A DNA stretch of 64,000 bases, taken from Streptomyces sp. CCM_MD2014 (GTDB lineage: Bacteria > Actinomycetota > Actinomycetes > Streptomycetales > Streptomycetaceae). The position numbers were made by a program, and so were the translations under genes. Under the pieces are notes generated by a model. It made no database searches and was not told the DNA's origin. It was given only the letters and a program-made list of their open reading frames with translations. The stretch lies in NCBI RefSeq assembly GCF_000772045.1, contig NZ_CP009754.1, positions 1,178,001-1,242,000 of the forward strand, written 5' to 3'. Within the stretch, counting starts at the first letter, position 1. Each line of letters starts with the position of its first letter. Below, in pieces: positions 7,728 through 16,900 of this stretch.

Positions 7728-9818
7728 TCAGCGGCGACGTCCTGCCGGAACGGCAGCATTGGGCCTGCGCCTGTTGAAGACCCATAGTCCCTGGGAGTGT
7801 GTGGCGCCCAGCACCCGGCCGTCATCCAGGAGCCAGGGGTTGGCCTTCTGGAAGGGTGCGAAATTGTCGTTGGAGACGATCACCCCGCCGATCTCGTCCG
7901 CGATGCTGATCACCAGGGCGTCGCCGCGGCCTTCCGTGCCCGCCGGGGGCTGCACCACGGTGCCGGCGGCGATCGCCTCCTCCACCAGCGGTCGTTCCTC
8001 CGGCACGACATCGTGCCGGAGGGTGGCGTCGACGACGACATGGATGTCCCGTTCGGGGTTCTTGAACCGAAGCGACTTGATGGCGGCCTGCAAGGCCTGG
8101 AAGCTCGGCCGCCCGCCTGCGGAACGAGGCGGGCGGCCGTTCCACGCGAGATTCGAGCCGTCCACGACCAGGGCCGCAGCAGGTTTCCTGCCGGCCGTGA
8201 CGGACTTGGGCAGCGAAGCAGGCGTCGGCCTGCTCGCCACTGCACTGCCGGCCCGCCCCTCGGCCCCGTGTGCCACCACCGGCTGTGGATGCGTCGGCCT
8301 GGGCGCCTCCCGCCCGGTCGTGCGCAGCGAGAAGAGCTTCTGCAACTCGTTCTTGATCTCCGGCGAGACGGCACTGTCACCGAAGACCCTCACCTCTCCG
8401 TCGAGGACGGGGTGCCCCGTCTTCTGGAGCGTGGCCTTCACCGTCAGCAGACCCTCCTTGCTGTAGGTGTACTCCAGATCGAACGCGCCGTCCTCGGCCG
8501 CCCGCGAGTGCTGCGGCGGGTAGGTGAGGACGAGTTCGGTGAGTTTGACGTTGTCGGGGTGGTCGACGGGGCGGTCGGGGTCGCCTTCCCACACCTCGAC
8601 GGTCAGTTTTGACACGCCGTCCCTGGACGGCTGGTAGGACTTCTTCCGCTGCTGCGGGAGGCGCTGGTTGCGATCGATCAGCGAGCTGAACTCTCGCTTT
8701 CCGTGCTGGTCCTTGGTGATGGTGCCCAGAGCGTGTGTGTTGACGACGCGGATGATGCTCTTCAGCTCTCCGTCCATGGCGGCCGCGCAGATCGCGGCGC
8801 CCTCGGCGACCGCCGTCATCGGGTGGCAAAGGTCCGCGCCGACGAGTTCGCAGTCCAACGCTTCCGCCACGGCGTCGCGCACGGCGGGGATCTGGCTGCT
8901 TCCGCCGATCATCAGCACGGCCTTGAGCTCGCTCGGATCGATACGCGCCTGATCGAGGCACTCCTCGACCGGGTCCAGAGCCCGGCTGATGAGGTCCTGA
9001 ATCGCGGCGGAGAACTCGTCCTGGCCGATCTCCACGGCGATGCCGTCCGGAGTCGTGATGCGCACGGACTCCTGGGTCGACAGGAGGATCTTGTTGCGCT
9101 CGATGTCGAGGGCGAACTGCCGCTGTTCGGACTCGGACCAGGTCCTGCGCGCGGGTGCCCGGTCGAGCACCATGCGGCGCAGTCGCGCGTCGATCTCCAG
9201 GCCGCCGAGCATGTTGACGCCACGGCTGGCCTTCTCGTCGAAGAATCCGTCGTCGTGCAACAGCAGGGTGGCGTCCATGGTTCCGCCGCCCCAGTCGAAG
9301 ACGAGGAACTCTCCGTCCTCCTCCATGGTGTGCGCGTAGGCGATGGCGGCGGCCGTGGGCTCGTTGAGCAGTGTCTTGACGGCGATGCCCGCCGCCCGCG
9401 CCGCCTCGCGAGTACGGAAGCGAGCCGCTCCCGTGGCGTTCGCCGGCACGGTGATCACGGCCTCACCGATCTCCGTCGCGGCTTCTTCCTCGGCGGCGGT
9501 GGCCATCGAACGGAACACGCCGGCGGCAGCCGTAGTGGCGGCGAATCGCCGACCGCCGACCGTCACGAGTGGTTCGTCGCGCAGCAGCCGCTTGCACGCC
9601 TCGACGGCCTCCTCTGACCGCAGTTTGGCTTCCCAACCGAACAAGGCCCCTGTGCGGAGGGAACTGGTGCCCACCACCGACGGGTAGAGCTTCTCGAAGC
9701 CGGGTCGCTCCCAGTCCGCATCAAGTCCTTGGCCACCGAGTTCAAGGATCTCGACGTACTCGCCGTTCCACTGGGCGGCAACCGAGTTGGTGGTGCCGAA
9801 GTCGATGCCGGTCGTCAC
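7728..9818 (-). CDS. Hsp70-family ATPase fused to a C-terminal NYN (Zc3h12a-like) ribonuclease domain
   Basis: A 696-residue chimera. Residues 1-360 are an Hsp70/actin-fold ATPase: phosphate-1 GIDFGTTN (4-11), linker region NEPTAAAIAYA (152-162), phosphate-2 DWGGGT (175-180) and adenosine motif LMIGGSSQIP (302-311). Residues 400-500 resemble a shortened substrate-binding sandwich. After a Pro/Ala linker (505-545), residues 548-685 have the PIN-like NYN nuclease pattern: VVDGSN (551-556), VVVDATLRH (594-602), GRGDALV with Asp633, and VSND (648-651). These supply the acidic metal-binding residues of Zc3h12a-type RNases. Its start overlaps the stop of the upstream GrpE-like gene by 4 nt. The nuclease assignment is by motif; the combination is not one I know as a named system. 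Confidence 0.85.
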   Translation of the reverse strand: MTTGIDFGTTNSVAAQWNGEYVEILELGGQGLDADWERPGFEKLYPSVVGTSSLRTGALFGWEAKLRSEEAVEACKRLLRDEPLVTVGGRRFAATTAAAGVFRSMATAAEEEAATEIGEAVITVPANATGAARFRTREAARAAGIAVKTLLNEPTAAAIAYAHTMEEDGEFLVFDWGGGTMDATLLLHDDGFFDEKASRGVNMLGGLEIDARLRRMVLDRAPARRTWSESEQRQFALDIERNKILLSTQESVRITTPDGIAVEIGQDEFSAAIQDLISRALDPVEECLDQARIDPSELKAVLMIGGSSQIPAVRDAVAEALDCELVGADLCHPMTAVAEGAAICAAAMDGELKSIIRVVNTHALGTITKDQHGKREFSSLIDRNQRLPQQRKKSYQPSRDGVSKLTVEVWEGDPDRPVDHPDNVKLTELVLTYPPQHSRAAEDGAFDLEYTYSKEGLLTVKATLQKTGHPVLDGEVRVFGDSAVSPEIKNELQKLFSLRTTGREAPRPTHPQPVVAHGAEGRAGSAVASRPTPASLPKSVTAGRKPAAALVVDGSNLAWNGRPPRSAGGRPSFQALQAAIKSLRFKNPERDIHVVVDATLRHDVVPEERPLVEEAIAAGTVVQPPAGTEGRGDALVISIADEIGGVIVSNDNFAPFQKANPWLLDDGRVLGATHSQGLWVFNRRRPNAAVPAGRRR

Positions 9819-10537
9819 TCTTCTTCCCCCACAAAGCTGTCACCCGCGGGAACCCTCCGCAGGTGCCCGGACAGCAGAACCTTGCCGGTCAATTCGTCCA
9901 CGTAGGCCGGACGCAGGACTTCGAAGCGATCCCCCTCACCCTCCGTGACGACGAACTGCCCCTCCTCCTCCGGCTCGGTCACCCTGCGAAGACGCAATTG
10001 TCGCAAATGGTCTTCCAGGGAGCCGTTGACGAGCTCACCGCCATGGTCCGGCTGGGCCCACAGCAGTGCGTCGATCTCCGCGAGCCGCCCGGCGAACTGG
10101 GTACGCGTCCGGAACTCGTCCAAGACCGCTTTGCGCACAGCCACGTTGAGCCCGGTGGCCGGGACGGCGTCACCGACGGTCGCGGCCGCCAGAGCAGCGG
10201 GGATCCGTTCGACCACTCCCTGGATGAGCGTCTTGGCGTCGACGGGCTCCAGCACTGCGGGCGCTGTCCGGTCGTTCACGTCGGTGGACCGCTCGGCGTC
10301 GGTCGGCTCCGGCTCCACGGGCTTTTCCTGGACATCCACCGCAGCGGACTGCTCGGACAACTGTTGCCGCTTCGCCCTGCGGCGCATCAGTCCGCTGGGT
10401 TTGTGCGGCGCATCCACGTGATTGCTGCCCGGCTGTATCTGCCCGCAGTGCGGGCAGGGGCGATGAGCACGCTCGTTCTTGGGGAGCCTGGCTCTCTTCT
10501 CACCACGGCGTTCCGTGGTCTTCCTGTTCCCGGCCAT
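9815..10537 (-). CDS. GrpE-like nucleotide-exchange protein with N-terminal CxxC motif (putative)
   Basis: Protein of 240 residues, second gene of the Hsp70-RNase operon and translationally coupled to it (ATGA overlap). The N-terminus is very basic and holds a CPHCG knuckle (Cys28/Cys31) followed by two His that could complete a zinc site. An acidic low-complexity linker follows (about 60-95), then a helical part and a C-terminal beta segment FEVLRPAYVDELTGKVLLSG. That segment resembles the end of GrpE, where a GY turn and RPA/V strand form the beta domain contacting Hsp70. Position beside an Hsp70 supports an exchange-factor role. The similarity is weak and was judged by eye. Confidence 0.5.
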   Translation of the reverse strand: MAGNRKTTERRGEKRARLPKNERAHRPCPHCGQIQPGSNHVDAPHKPSGLMRRRAKRQQLSEQSAAVDVQEKPVEPEPTDAERSTDVNDRTAPAVLEPVDAKTLIQGVVERIPAALAAATVGDAVPATGLNVAVRKAVLDEFRTRTQFAGRLAEIDALLWAQPDHGGELVNGSLEDHLRQLRLRRVTEPEEEGQFVVTEGEGDRFEVLRPAYVDELTGKVLLSGHLRRVPAGDSFVGEEE

Positions 10538-10586
10538 GGACTGGTTGCGCCTCGCTCACCGTCGTGCGTTCTGTCGGAAGGGGCCG

Positions 10587-12284
10587 TCAACGGGTGGGAC
10601 CGTGACGGTCGAGGTGGGGTGCGGTGCTGCGGAAGTCGTCGAGCAGTTCGACGGCTGCGAGCGCCCGGATGGACTCGAGGTCCGCGCCACTGGTGAGGGC
10701 GGTACGGCGTGGCATCGGCTCCAGCGGCGGCACGAGTCGCCTGGGCACCGCGTCGGGCAACTCGTAGCGGGCGCGATCGAGGGGCACCTGGAAGAAGACG
10801 TCGTATCCGGCCTCGTGCCGCTCGGCATCCTGGATGCGGCCCTCCGCCCGATTGAGTCGGGCCTGCGCCGTCTGGTCGCCCTCGTGTTCGTACTGACGGA
10901 AGAGGTCTCGGCAGTGCCGTTCCCAGCCTTGCGCTCCATGGTCGAGACCGAGTTCGATGAAGGGGTTCGCCATCTCACCCCGCTTGTTCTTCGTCGTACT
11001 CCTCCAGGTACGCACGTGCGCGAGGTTGCGCTCGGCGACGGGATCACCGTTCGCCGCCGCCTTCTGCGCGTACGTCTCCGCGAGGGCCAACTGTTCCCTC
11101 GCCGCCCGATCGTTCTCGACATCGGTCGAGGTGACGGCGGCGAGGTACGCGGCGATCGTGTACGCCTCGTCCATGAGGCCGGTGGGCAGCGACGGGCCGT
11201 TCGTCCGTTCCCTCACGAAGGAGTCGGCCTGGCGACGGGCCCCTTCCAGATCGCCGGACCTCAACAGGTCGAACGCATGGTTGAGCGCGACCAGCGCGTA
11301 GAAGTCGCTGCGTCGCGGGTCGACGGGCGCGGTCGGCCGCCACAGTGCGGCCATCAGCTTCCACAGTCCTTCGTCACGGACGGTGTCGCCGTCCCACTGC
11401 CCGACGAACGCACCGGACCTGAGGTCGCGCAACTCGATCTGCTGGGCGCGCGGCAGCGCCGCGTCCAGGGCGTCCAGGGACGCCAGCTGAAGATCCCTGA
11501 CCACGTCGTACAACAGGTCCCAGACGTCCTCGGGTTCCTGCCGCACGATCGTCTCGTCCGCCAGGAACGCCCGTCGCCGCAGCATACCGTGCCATCCGAG
11601 CCGCTCGGCCTCGTGCGGGTCGACCGACTTGGGGGCCAGGCGTGCGCGCAGATAGAGCGCCTCGTTGCCGTCACGCGCTCGCCAGGGTTCGTCCTCTGCC
11701 ATCAGACCACCGTGGTCCACGAGATCGTCGAGGACCGACAGTGGTGCCCAGGGGAGGACTTGGGCCAGGACCGCGTTCGGTACGGGAATCGCGCCTCGGG
11801 TGGCGGCGGTGGCGAACAGGGAGAACGCGGGCCCGCCCGACACCGCGCGGGACCTGGTGCTGACCAACTCGAGGCCGGGCGCGGTCGAGCACAGGATCCG
11901 GCACCGCTCCGATCCGGGCGCGTTGAGCCAGCGCACCTCGGCGGCCCACAGAGCACGCAGGTGCCCGAGGACGTCTTCCGGCTTCAGAGCCGTGAGTCCC
12001 GCACGGACCGCAGGAAGCAGCGCCTCACGGTCGGGCGTCCCGGCGACAGCCCGGGTCAACGTGTCGCGTTGATCGTCCGTCAGTGCGGGCACCTCGACGA
12101 TGTCACGCAGCATCGCCAGCACGGCCTCGACGGCCTCACCGCCGTTGACACCGAGCCAACGCCACTTCCGTTGGGCAAAGCCGTTCGCTCCGGCGGGCTC
12201 GCGGCCGCGGCGCTCCCGCGCTCTCGCCAGGCGCTCCTTCTCGGCGGCTATCGCCGCTCGGCGGGCGGCGACCGGGTCCGTCAT
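10587..12284 (-). CDS. Large partner protein of the Hsp70-RNase operon with J-domain-like C-terminal segment
   Basis: 565 residues from the ATG at 12284; a longer frame upstream adds non-conserved sequence. The first 40 residues are a charged helix, and the middle is helical, possibly TPR-like around residues 330-420. Near the C-terminus (about 425-475) the pattern NPFIELGLDHGAQGW, then LFRQYEHEGD, then LNRAEGRIQDAE follows J-domain helices I-III. However, HEGD stands where active J proteins have HPD, so stimulation of Hsp70 ATPase may be lost or altered. It is first in the operon, 49 nt before the GrpE-like gene. Together the three genes copy a DnaK-GrpE-DnaJ set around an RNase. No other domain recognised. 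Confidence 0.6.
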   Translation of the reverse strand: MTDPVAARRAAIAAEKERLARARERRGREPAGANGFAQRKWRWLGVNGGEAVEAVLAMLRDIVEVPALTDDQRDTLTRAVAGTPDREALLPAVRAGLTALKPEDVLGHLRALWAAEVRWLNAPGSERCRILCSTAPGLELVSTRSRAVSGGPAFSLFATAATRGAIPVPNAVLAQVLPWAPLSVLDDLVDHGGLMAEDEPWRARDGNEALYLRARLAPKSVDPHEAERLGWHGMLRRRAFLADETIVRQEPEDVWDLLYDVVRDLQLASLDALDAALPRAQQIELRDLRSGAFVGQWDGDTVRDEGLWKLMAALWRPTAPVDPRRSDFYALVALNHAFDLLRSGDLEGARRQADSFVRERTNGPSLPTGLMDEAYTIAAYLAAVTSTDVENDRAAREQLALAETYAQKAAANGDPVAERNLAHVRTWRSTTKNKRGEMANPFIELGLDHGAQGWERHCRDLFRQYEHEGDQTAQARLNRAEGRIQDAERHEAGYDVFFQVPLDRARYELPDAVPRRLVPPLEPMPRRTALTSGADLESIRALAAVELLDDFRSTAPHLDRHGPTR

Positions 12285-12405
12285 GTCGTACACGCCGACA
12301 GAGTAGCCGCGCACAGAAACTTCACCTACCCCTCCCCCGAATTCCATATGCGCAGGTGACCTGCCCGCCGGGACCGCGTCTCACCGTGGGCGAGCCCTGC
12401 CCGCC

Positions 12406-13033
12406 TCAGCCGACCCGCTTCCACTCCTGACACCGGTTGGTCTTGAAGTACTCACCCTTGTTGAGGGTCACCCGGCCGGTGCCCTCAAGGTTGTTGTTGG
12501 CGATGATCGAGCCGAACTCGCCGCTGGGCGTCCTTGGCCCGCTCCCAGTAGCAGCCCCACTCGTCCTCGGGCCCGGCCGTCTTGTACGTGCCAGCCTTGA
12601 TGTCCTCACCGACGAGATACTCGCCGTCTCCCGAGAAGGTGGTCGCCGGCCCCGGCTCCTTCGTCCTCTTCGGCTTGGCGGTCACCGTCTCCGTCACGGT
12701 CTCGGTCACCGTGGGCGCGGGTTCGGCCTCGGCGGCCGGTGCCGTCTCCGTGACGGTGATCGTCGGGCGGGGGCCGGCCTTCGTGTCTGCGGCCGCCTCG
12801 GCCTCGCTGCCCGTGTCGCCGCTCGCGCCCATGCCGACTCCGACGAGCAGGAAGACGAGGGCGACGGCGCCGTACTTCAGCCACGCCCGGTGGCGGGAGT
12901 TGGGCTGCATGGCCGGGGTGTGCGGTGGCATCGGCGGGAAGGGCGGCCGTCCGCCACCGTACGATCCGGTGATCGGCTGAGTTGTGTGGCCGTGGTCGGA
13001 ACCGAGGCCCGGGTCGGGCTTGTGGTCGGTCAT
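12406..13033 (-). pseudogene. Frameshifted single-pass extracytoplasmic protein
   Basis: The ATG at 13033 has a good ribosome site (GGAAACGGAG). The chain has a Pro-rich N-terminus, one transmembrane helix (about residues 55-73), a Thr/Glu/Val-rich stalk, then YLVGEDIKAGTYKTAGP and WGCYWERAKDA. There the frame breaks. The expected ending SGEFGSIIANNNLEGTG, then GEYFKTNRCQEWKRVG, continues in another frame to the TGA at 12406. Removing one base from the GGG run at 12526-12528 restores one continuous protein of about 208 residues. This is either a recent frameshift or a homopolymer sequencing error. The C-terminal domain is common in streptomycete surface proteins; its function is unknown. Confidence 0.75.
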
Positions 13034-13144
13034 GTTGCGCTCCGTTTCCTCTGCGCACAGGCGGGTCGTTCCGCACCGGCGCTCTGGGGTTTGTGCTGTC
13101 GGTTCCACTCGCAGGCAGCGGGCGAAGTGGGCGGTCGATGCGGC

Positions 13145-14371
13145 TCAGAGGCCGCGGATCTGGCGCCCCGCCTCGGTCGCCGGGTAGAGGATCGCGTCGG
13201 CGACGCGACCGCCGGAGTCCTTGACCCCGCCGCTGAAGTTGAGGCGGCCGGAGGTCCCGGTCTTGGCGGCGACGCCGTCCCAGTACTTCGCCTCGCGCTC
13301 CCAGCGGATGCCGTCGAGGAGCCGGAGCAGGTCGTCCATGCGGAACACGGCCCCCGACTCGCTCCAGGGCATGGTGGGGTGCACGGCGATGCCGAGCCCC
13401 GCGAGGACTGCGGGCGCGGTGATGGCGCCGCGCTCCGCGAACTCGCGGGCGTGACGGACGATCAGGTCGCCGAGGATGGGTACGACTGCGGCCTCCACCT
13501 GCTCGGGACGGGCGCCCGCCGGCAACTCGTCCTCGTGCACGGACTCGGCGGAACGTGCGAGCCCGCCCCGCCCGTAGAGGGTGGTGACGACGAGTGCGCG
13601 CAACGCGGAGAGGGTGACGACCTCGCGGTCACCGGTGGACAGCTGCCGCTTGCTGACGTTCACGAGCCGGGCGAACGGCACCCGCTGACCCTCGACGTCG
13701 ATCCGTACGGAGTCGGCGACCAGATGGGCGAGGCGGGTACCGAAGTCCCGCTGGTCCATGGACATGGCGAGGTTCTTCGCCACGGCGACGCCCTGCACGT
13801 TGCGGTCGTAGAAGATCTGCCGCGCGTCCGCCGGGGCCAGGTCGATGTAGAGCTCGAAGGGGATGCGTACGCGCGAGAGCTGCGAATACGTCAGTCCGTA
13901 CGCCTCCGGGTCGTCGTAGAGGTCGTGCCAGGCCGTGGTCTGGGTCTCGCCGTCGATGGCGACGACCATCGTGCCCGGGGCGACGGTCAGGGTACGCAGA
14001 CCGGTGCCGAAAACGAGTTCCTCGCTGAGCGCGGCCAGCGGTCCGGCGTGCCACAGGGTGATCGGCGGCGTGGACCAGGCGGCCCCGAGCTCGCCCTTGA
14101 TACCGGCGGCGATGTACTCGGCGTACGGACGGACGTTCTTGCCCTTCTGCGAGGACTTCAGTGTGCGCTGCACGGTGGCGCGCAGCTCGGCGTGCCGACG
14201 CACCAGGCCCGACGCCGCCTTCAGCTTGCGCGGGTCCTCCTCGGCGCGGGGCGAGGGCACCAACTGGACGAGTGCGGGCACCGCCATCGTCCCCACGACG
14301 GCGTCGTCGCGGAACGGCATGACGGTGAGCTGGGTGCCTTCGACGACGGCGGTCGGCATGGTCAGGCGCAT
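13145..14371 (-). CDS. DndB-like DGQHR-superfamily protein (orphan)
   Basis: 408 residues from the ATG at 14371, preceded by a GGGGGAG ribosome site; upstream in-frame codons look non-coding. The key motif is AIDGETQTTAWHDL at about residues 138-151, a form of the DGQHR motif found in DndB, the regulator of the phosphorothioation genes. The other dnd genes (dndA, C, D, E) are absent from the window, so it is unlikely to act in sulfur modification here. It is divergent from a DNA adenine methylase gene with 189 nt between them, suggesting a joint role in modification or its control. Confidence in the exact subfamily is moderate. Confidence 0.65.
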   Translation of the reverse strand: MRLTMPTAVVEGTQLTVMPFRDDAVVGTMAVPALVQLVPSPRAEEDPRKLKAASGLVRRHAELRATVQRTLKSSQKGKNVRPYAEYIAAGIKGELGAAWSTPPITLWHAGPLAALSEELVFGTGLRTLTVAPGTMVVAIDGETQTTAWHDLYDDPEAYGLTYSQLSRVRIPFELYIDLAPADARQIFYDRNVQGVAVAKNLAMSMDQRDFGTRLAHLVADSVRIDVEGQRVPFARLVNVSKRQLSTGDREVVTLSALRALVVTTLYGRGGLARSAESVHEDELPAGARPEQVEAAVVPILGDLIVRHAREFAERGAITAPAVLAGLGIAVHPTMPWSESGAVFRMDDLLRLLDGIRWEREAKYWDGVAAKTGTSGRLNFSGGVKDSGGRVADAILYPATEAGRQIRGL

Positions 14372-14560
14372 GGGTCTCCCCCTGAAGCGATGCCTGCGCG
14401 GCATCTGGAGCGGTCCGGTGGGCGCGGCGGTGTCGACACCACCCACGCCGGAAGCGTGACCAGATAAGCAGTAGAATGAAAGCGTTGTCAATCGTATTCA
14501 CGGGCTTGACGCGTGCTGTAGGTTGTTGACTGCTAGCTACCGAGAGGTTCAGGAACCGCC

Positions 14561-16738
14561 ATGCCCCAGCAGCCCACCGCGCAGGTGACGGCAGCCGAGA
14601 TTTCCCGCATCGCCGGAGTCACGCGCGCCACCGTCAGCAACTGGCGCCGCCGGCACGACGACTTCCCCGAGCCCTCTGGCGGCACGGAGAGCAGCCCGCT
14701 GTACAACCTGGAGACAGTGCGCGCGTGGCTGGCCGCGCGCGGACACGCCTCCGCCGCGAGTCCGGCGGAGGAACTCCGGACGATGCTCCGCCTGCACGGA
14801 CGTACCGGCAGCGGCGCCGCGGGCGACTCCGCCGAGCTGCTGCTCCTCGTCCTGGCAGCGGCCCGCCGCTCCCCCGCCGAGCTAGCGGCGACCGCCGGCC
14901 TGTCCGACGCGGACCTCGCGTCCGAGGCCGAGTGCGACAGAACGACCGTCGCCGAGGCCGTCCCGGGAACGGGTGACGGTGCCGTCCGCTTCACGGCCAA
15001 GGACGCGCCGGTTCTCCGCGCGTTGTACGCGTGTGTACGCGAGTCAGGCGGCCAGGCCACACTGGGCGTCCTCGCGGAGTGGGAGCTGGAGGACAGTGCG
15101 GCGAGTGGCGCCTACCGGACCCCCGGGCCGCTCGCGGACCTCATCGCCCGGCTGGTCCCGGGCACTGCGTCCAGCATCCTCGACCCGGCCTGCGGCAGCG
15201 GTTCCCTCCTCGCGGCGGCCTCCCGGCACGGCGCTCGCGAGTTGTACGGCCAAGATGTGTTGCCCGTTCAGGCCCGCCGCAGCGCCGTCAGCCTAATGCT
15301 GACCGCACCAGATGCCACGGTCACCGTCCGCGCCGGGGACAGTCTCCGCGCGGACACCTTCCCGGACCTGCTCGCCGACGCCGTACTGTCCAACCCGCCC
15401 TACGGCATCCGGGACTGGGGCCACGACGAACTGGCCTACGACCCGCGCTGGGCGTACGGCGTCCCGGCCCGCGCGGAGTCGGAACTGGCCTGGGTACAGC
15501 ACGCGCTCGCCCACCTGGTGCCCGGCGGCTACGCGGTCCTGCTGCTGCCCCCGGCCACGGCCGGGCGAGCGTCTGGGCGGCGCGTACGCGCGGAGCTCGT
15601 ACGCAGCGGAGCCCTGCGCGCGGTGATCGCGCTGCCGGTCGGCGCGTCGGTGCCGCTGCACGTGGGCCTTCAGGTGTGGGTGTTGCAGCGCCCCGAGCCG
15701 GGGGGCGCGGAGCGCAAGTCCGTGCTGTTCGTGGACACGGCGGCGGAGACAACGACGACGGCGACCGGGAGCGGTGCGGCGACAGCGCCGTCGCGGACGC
15801 GGGGTACCGGCCGGTCGACGTCCGTGGACTGGGCGGCGGTAACAGCGCGGGCGCTGGAGGCGTGGGAGACGTTCACGGCGAACCCGGACGCCTTCGAAGG
15901 CGAGGCGGGCGTCGCGCACGCGGTCGGCGTGGTGGACCTGTTGGACGACGTGGTGGACCTGACCCCGGCGCGGCTAGTGCGGGCATCACGGGCGGAGGTC
16001 GATCCGGCGAAGCTGTCGGCCGAGGTGGATGGCACGCGCCAGGACCTCGTGAAGGCCGCGAAGGCCCTCGCGCGGACGGCCGGTCGCGAAGGATGGAGCG
16101 CCGCGGGCGCCGACGCCCGGGAGTGGCGGACGGCAACGGCCTCCGACCTCTCGCGGGGCGGAGCGCTCACTCTGCTTCGCCCGGTACCGGACAGCGCGCG
16201 CACACGGGCACACGTCGCGAACGGTGAGAATGGGAGCCAGGTTGCACGGGCGGTCCTCACCGGCTCGGACATCGCGACCGGGTCGGGGCCCACGGGAGAG
16301 CCGACGGAGCTGTACGACGACACGTCGCCCGTGATCGCCGTGGGGGACGTCCTCGTACGTGCGGTCGCGAGCGCGGACGGCGCCATGGCCCGGGTCGCGG
16401 GCGAGGAGGACGCCGGCGCTCTGCCCGGCCCGCACGTCCACCTCTTCCGCCCGGACCCGACACGCCTGGACGCCTGGTTCCTCGCCGGGTTCCTGGGGGC
16501 GGAGGAGAACATCGCGGGCGCGTCGACCGGCAGCACGACCCTTACCGTCAACCCGGGCCGACTGCGCGTACCGCTGCTGCCGCTGGACGAGCAGCGGCGG
16601 TACGGGGAGGCGTTTCGGCACGTGCACGGACTCCGGGCGGAGGCTCAGCGGGCGACGCGGCTGGCGGAGGAGACGGCGCGGTTGCTGGTAGCCGGGCTCA
16701 CTGGCGGACAACTGGTGCCGTCGCCGGGAGACGGCTGA
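14561..16738 (+). CDS. N-6 DNA methylase with N-terminal helix-turn-helix and C-terminal specificity-like region
   Basis: 725 residues. Residues 8-60 form a helix-turn-helix with a MerR-like wing (ISRIAGVTRATVSNWRRR, then YNLETVRAWLAARG). The central part is an HsdM-type adenine methyltransferase: AdoMet-binding motif I DPACGSGSL at 208-216 and catalytic motif IV NPPYG at 278-282. The last ~200 residues (GDVLVRAVA, then GSTTLTVNPGRLRVPLLPLDEQ, then a helix) look like one HsdS target-recognition half. The protein could therefore choose its own site, as type IIG or solitary methylases do. No nuclease domain was seen in it and no separate nuclease is paired with it except the DndB-like neighbour. 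Ribosome site GAGAGG. Confidence 0.88.
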   Translation: MPQQPTAQVTAAEISRIAGVTRATVSNWRRRHDDFPEPSGGTESSPLYNLETVRAWLAARGHASAASPAEELRTMLRLHGRTGSGAAGDSAELLLLVLAAARRSPAELAATAGLSDADLASEAECDRTTVAEAVPGTGDGAVRFTAKDAPVLRALYACVRESGGQATLGVLAEWELEDSAASGAYRTPGPLADLIARLVPGTASSILDPACGSGSLLAAASRHGARELYGQDVLPVQARRSAVSLMLTAPDATVTVRAGDSLRADTFPDLLADAVLSNPPYGIRDWGHDELAYDPRWAYGVPARAESELAWVQHALAHLVPGGYAVLLLPPATAGRASGRRVRAELVRSGALRAVIALPVGASVPLHVGLQVWVLQRPEPGGAERKSVLFVDTAAETTTTATGSGAATAPSRTRGTGRSTSVDWAAVTARALEAWETFTANPDAFEGEAGVAHAVGVVDLLDDVVDLTPARLVRASRAEVDPAKLSAEVDGTRQDLVKAAKALARTAGREGWSAAGADAREWRTATASDLSRGGALTLLRPVPDSARTRAHVANGENGSQVARAVLTGSDIATGSGPTGEPTELYDDTSPVIAVGDVLVRAVASADGAMARVAGEEDAGALPGPHVHLFRPDPTRLDAWFLAGFLGAEENIAGASTGSTTLTVNPGRLRVPLLPLDEQRRYGEAFRHVHGLRAEAQRATRLAEETARLLVAGLTGGQLVPSPGDG

Positions 16739-16900
16739 GTCAGTTGGCCGGAGGTACGTGGCCGGGTGGCGATTCGCCCCATTCGGTACGCAGGCCTTCA
16801 CGCATAGACCACAATTGGCAGACCGCTCTGGTCGGCCGCTCAACGCGGCTCGGCTCGGGCGGTGGGGTTGGGACATTTCGGAAGGAATCCGGGGATCCAG

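Noticed and set aside
3628..8466. 1612-residue open frame on the plus strand
   Set aside because: Antisense shadow of the permease, lipoprotein, GNAT and Hsp70 genes. Low-complexity Gly/Pro/Arg composition, no domain, and it crosses several well-supported genes.
12437..14467. 676-residue plus-strand frame
   Set aside because: Antisense to the DndB-like gene and the frameshifted secreted-protein gene. No domains.
14506..14536. TTGACG-based promoter before the HTH-methylase gene
   Set aside because: No acceptable -10 at 16-19 bp; several overlapping TTGAC/TAG elements prevent a clear choice.
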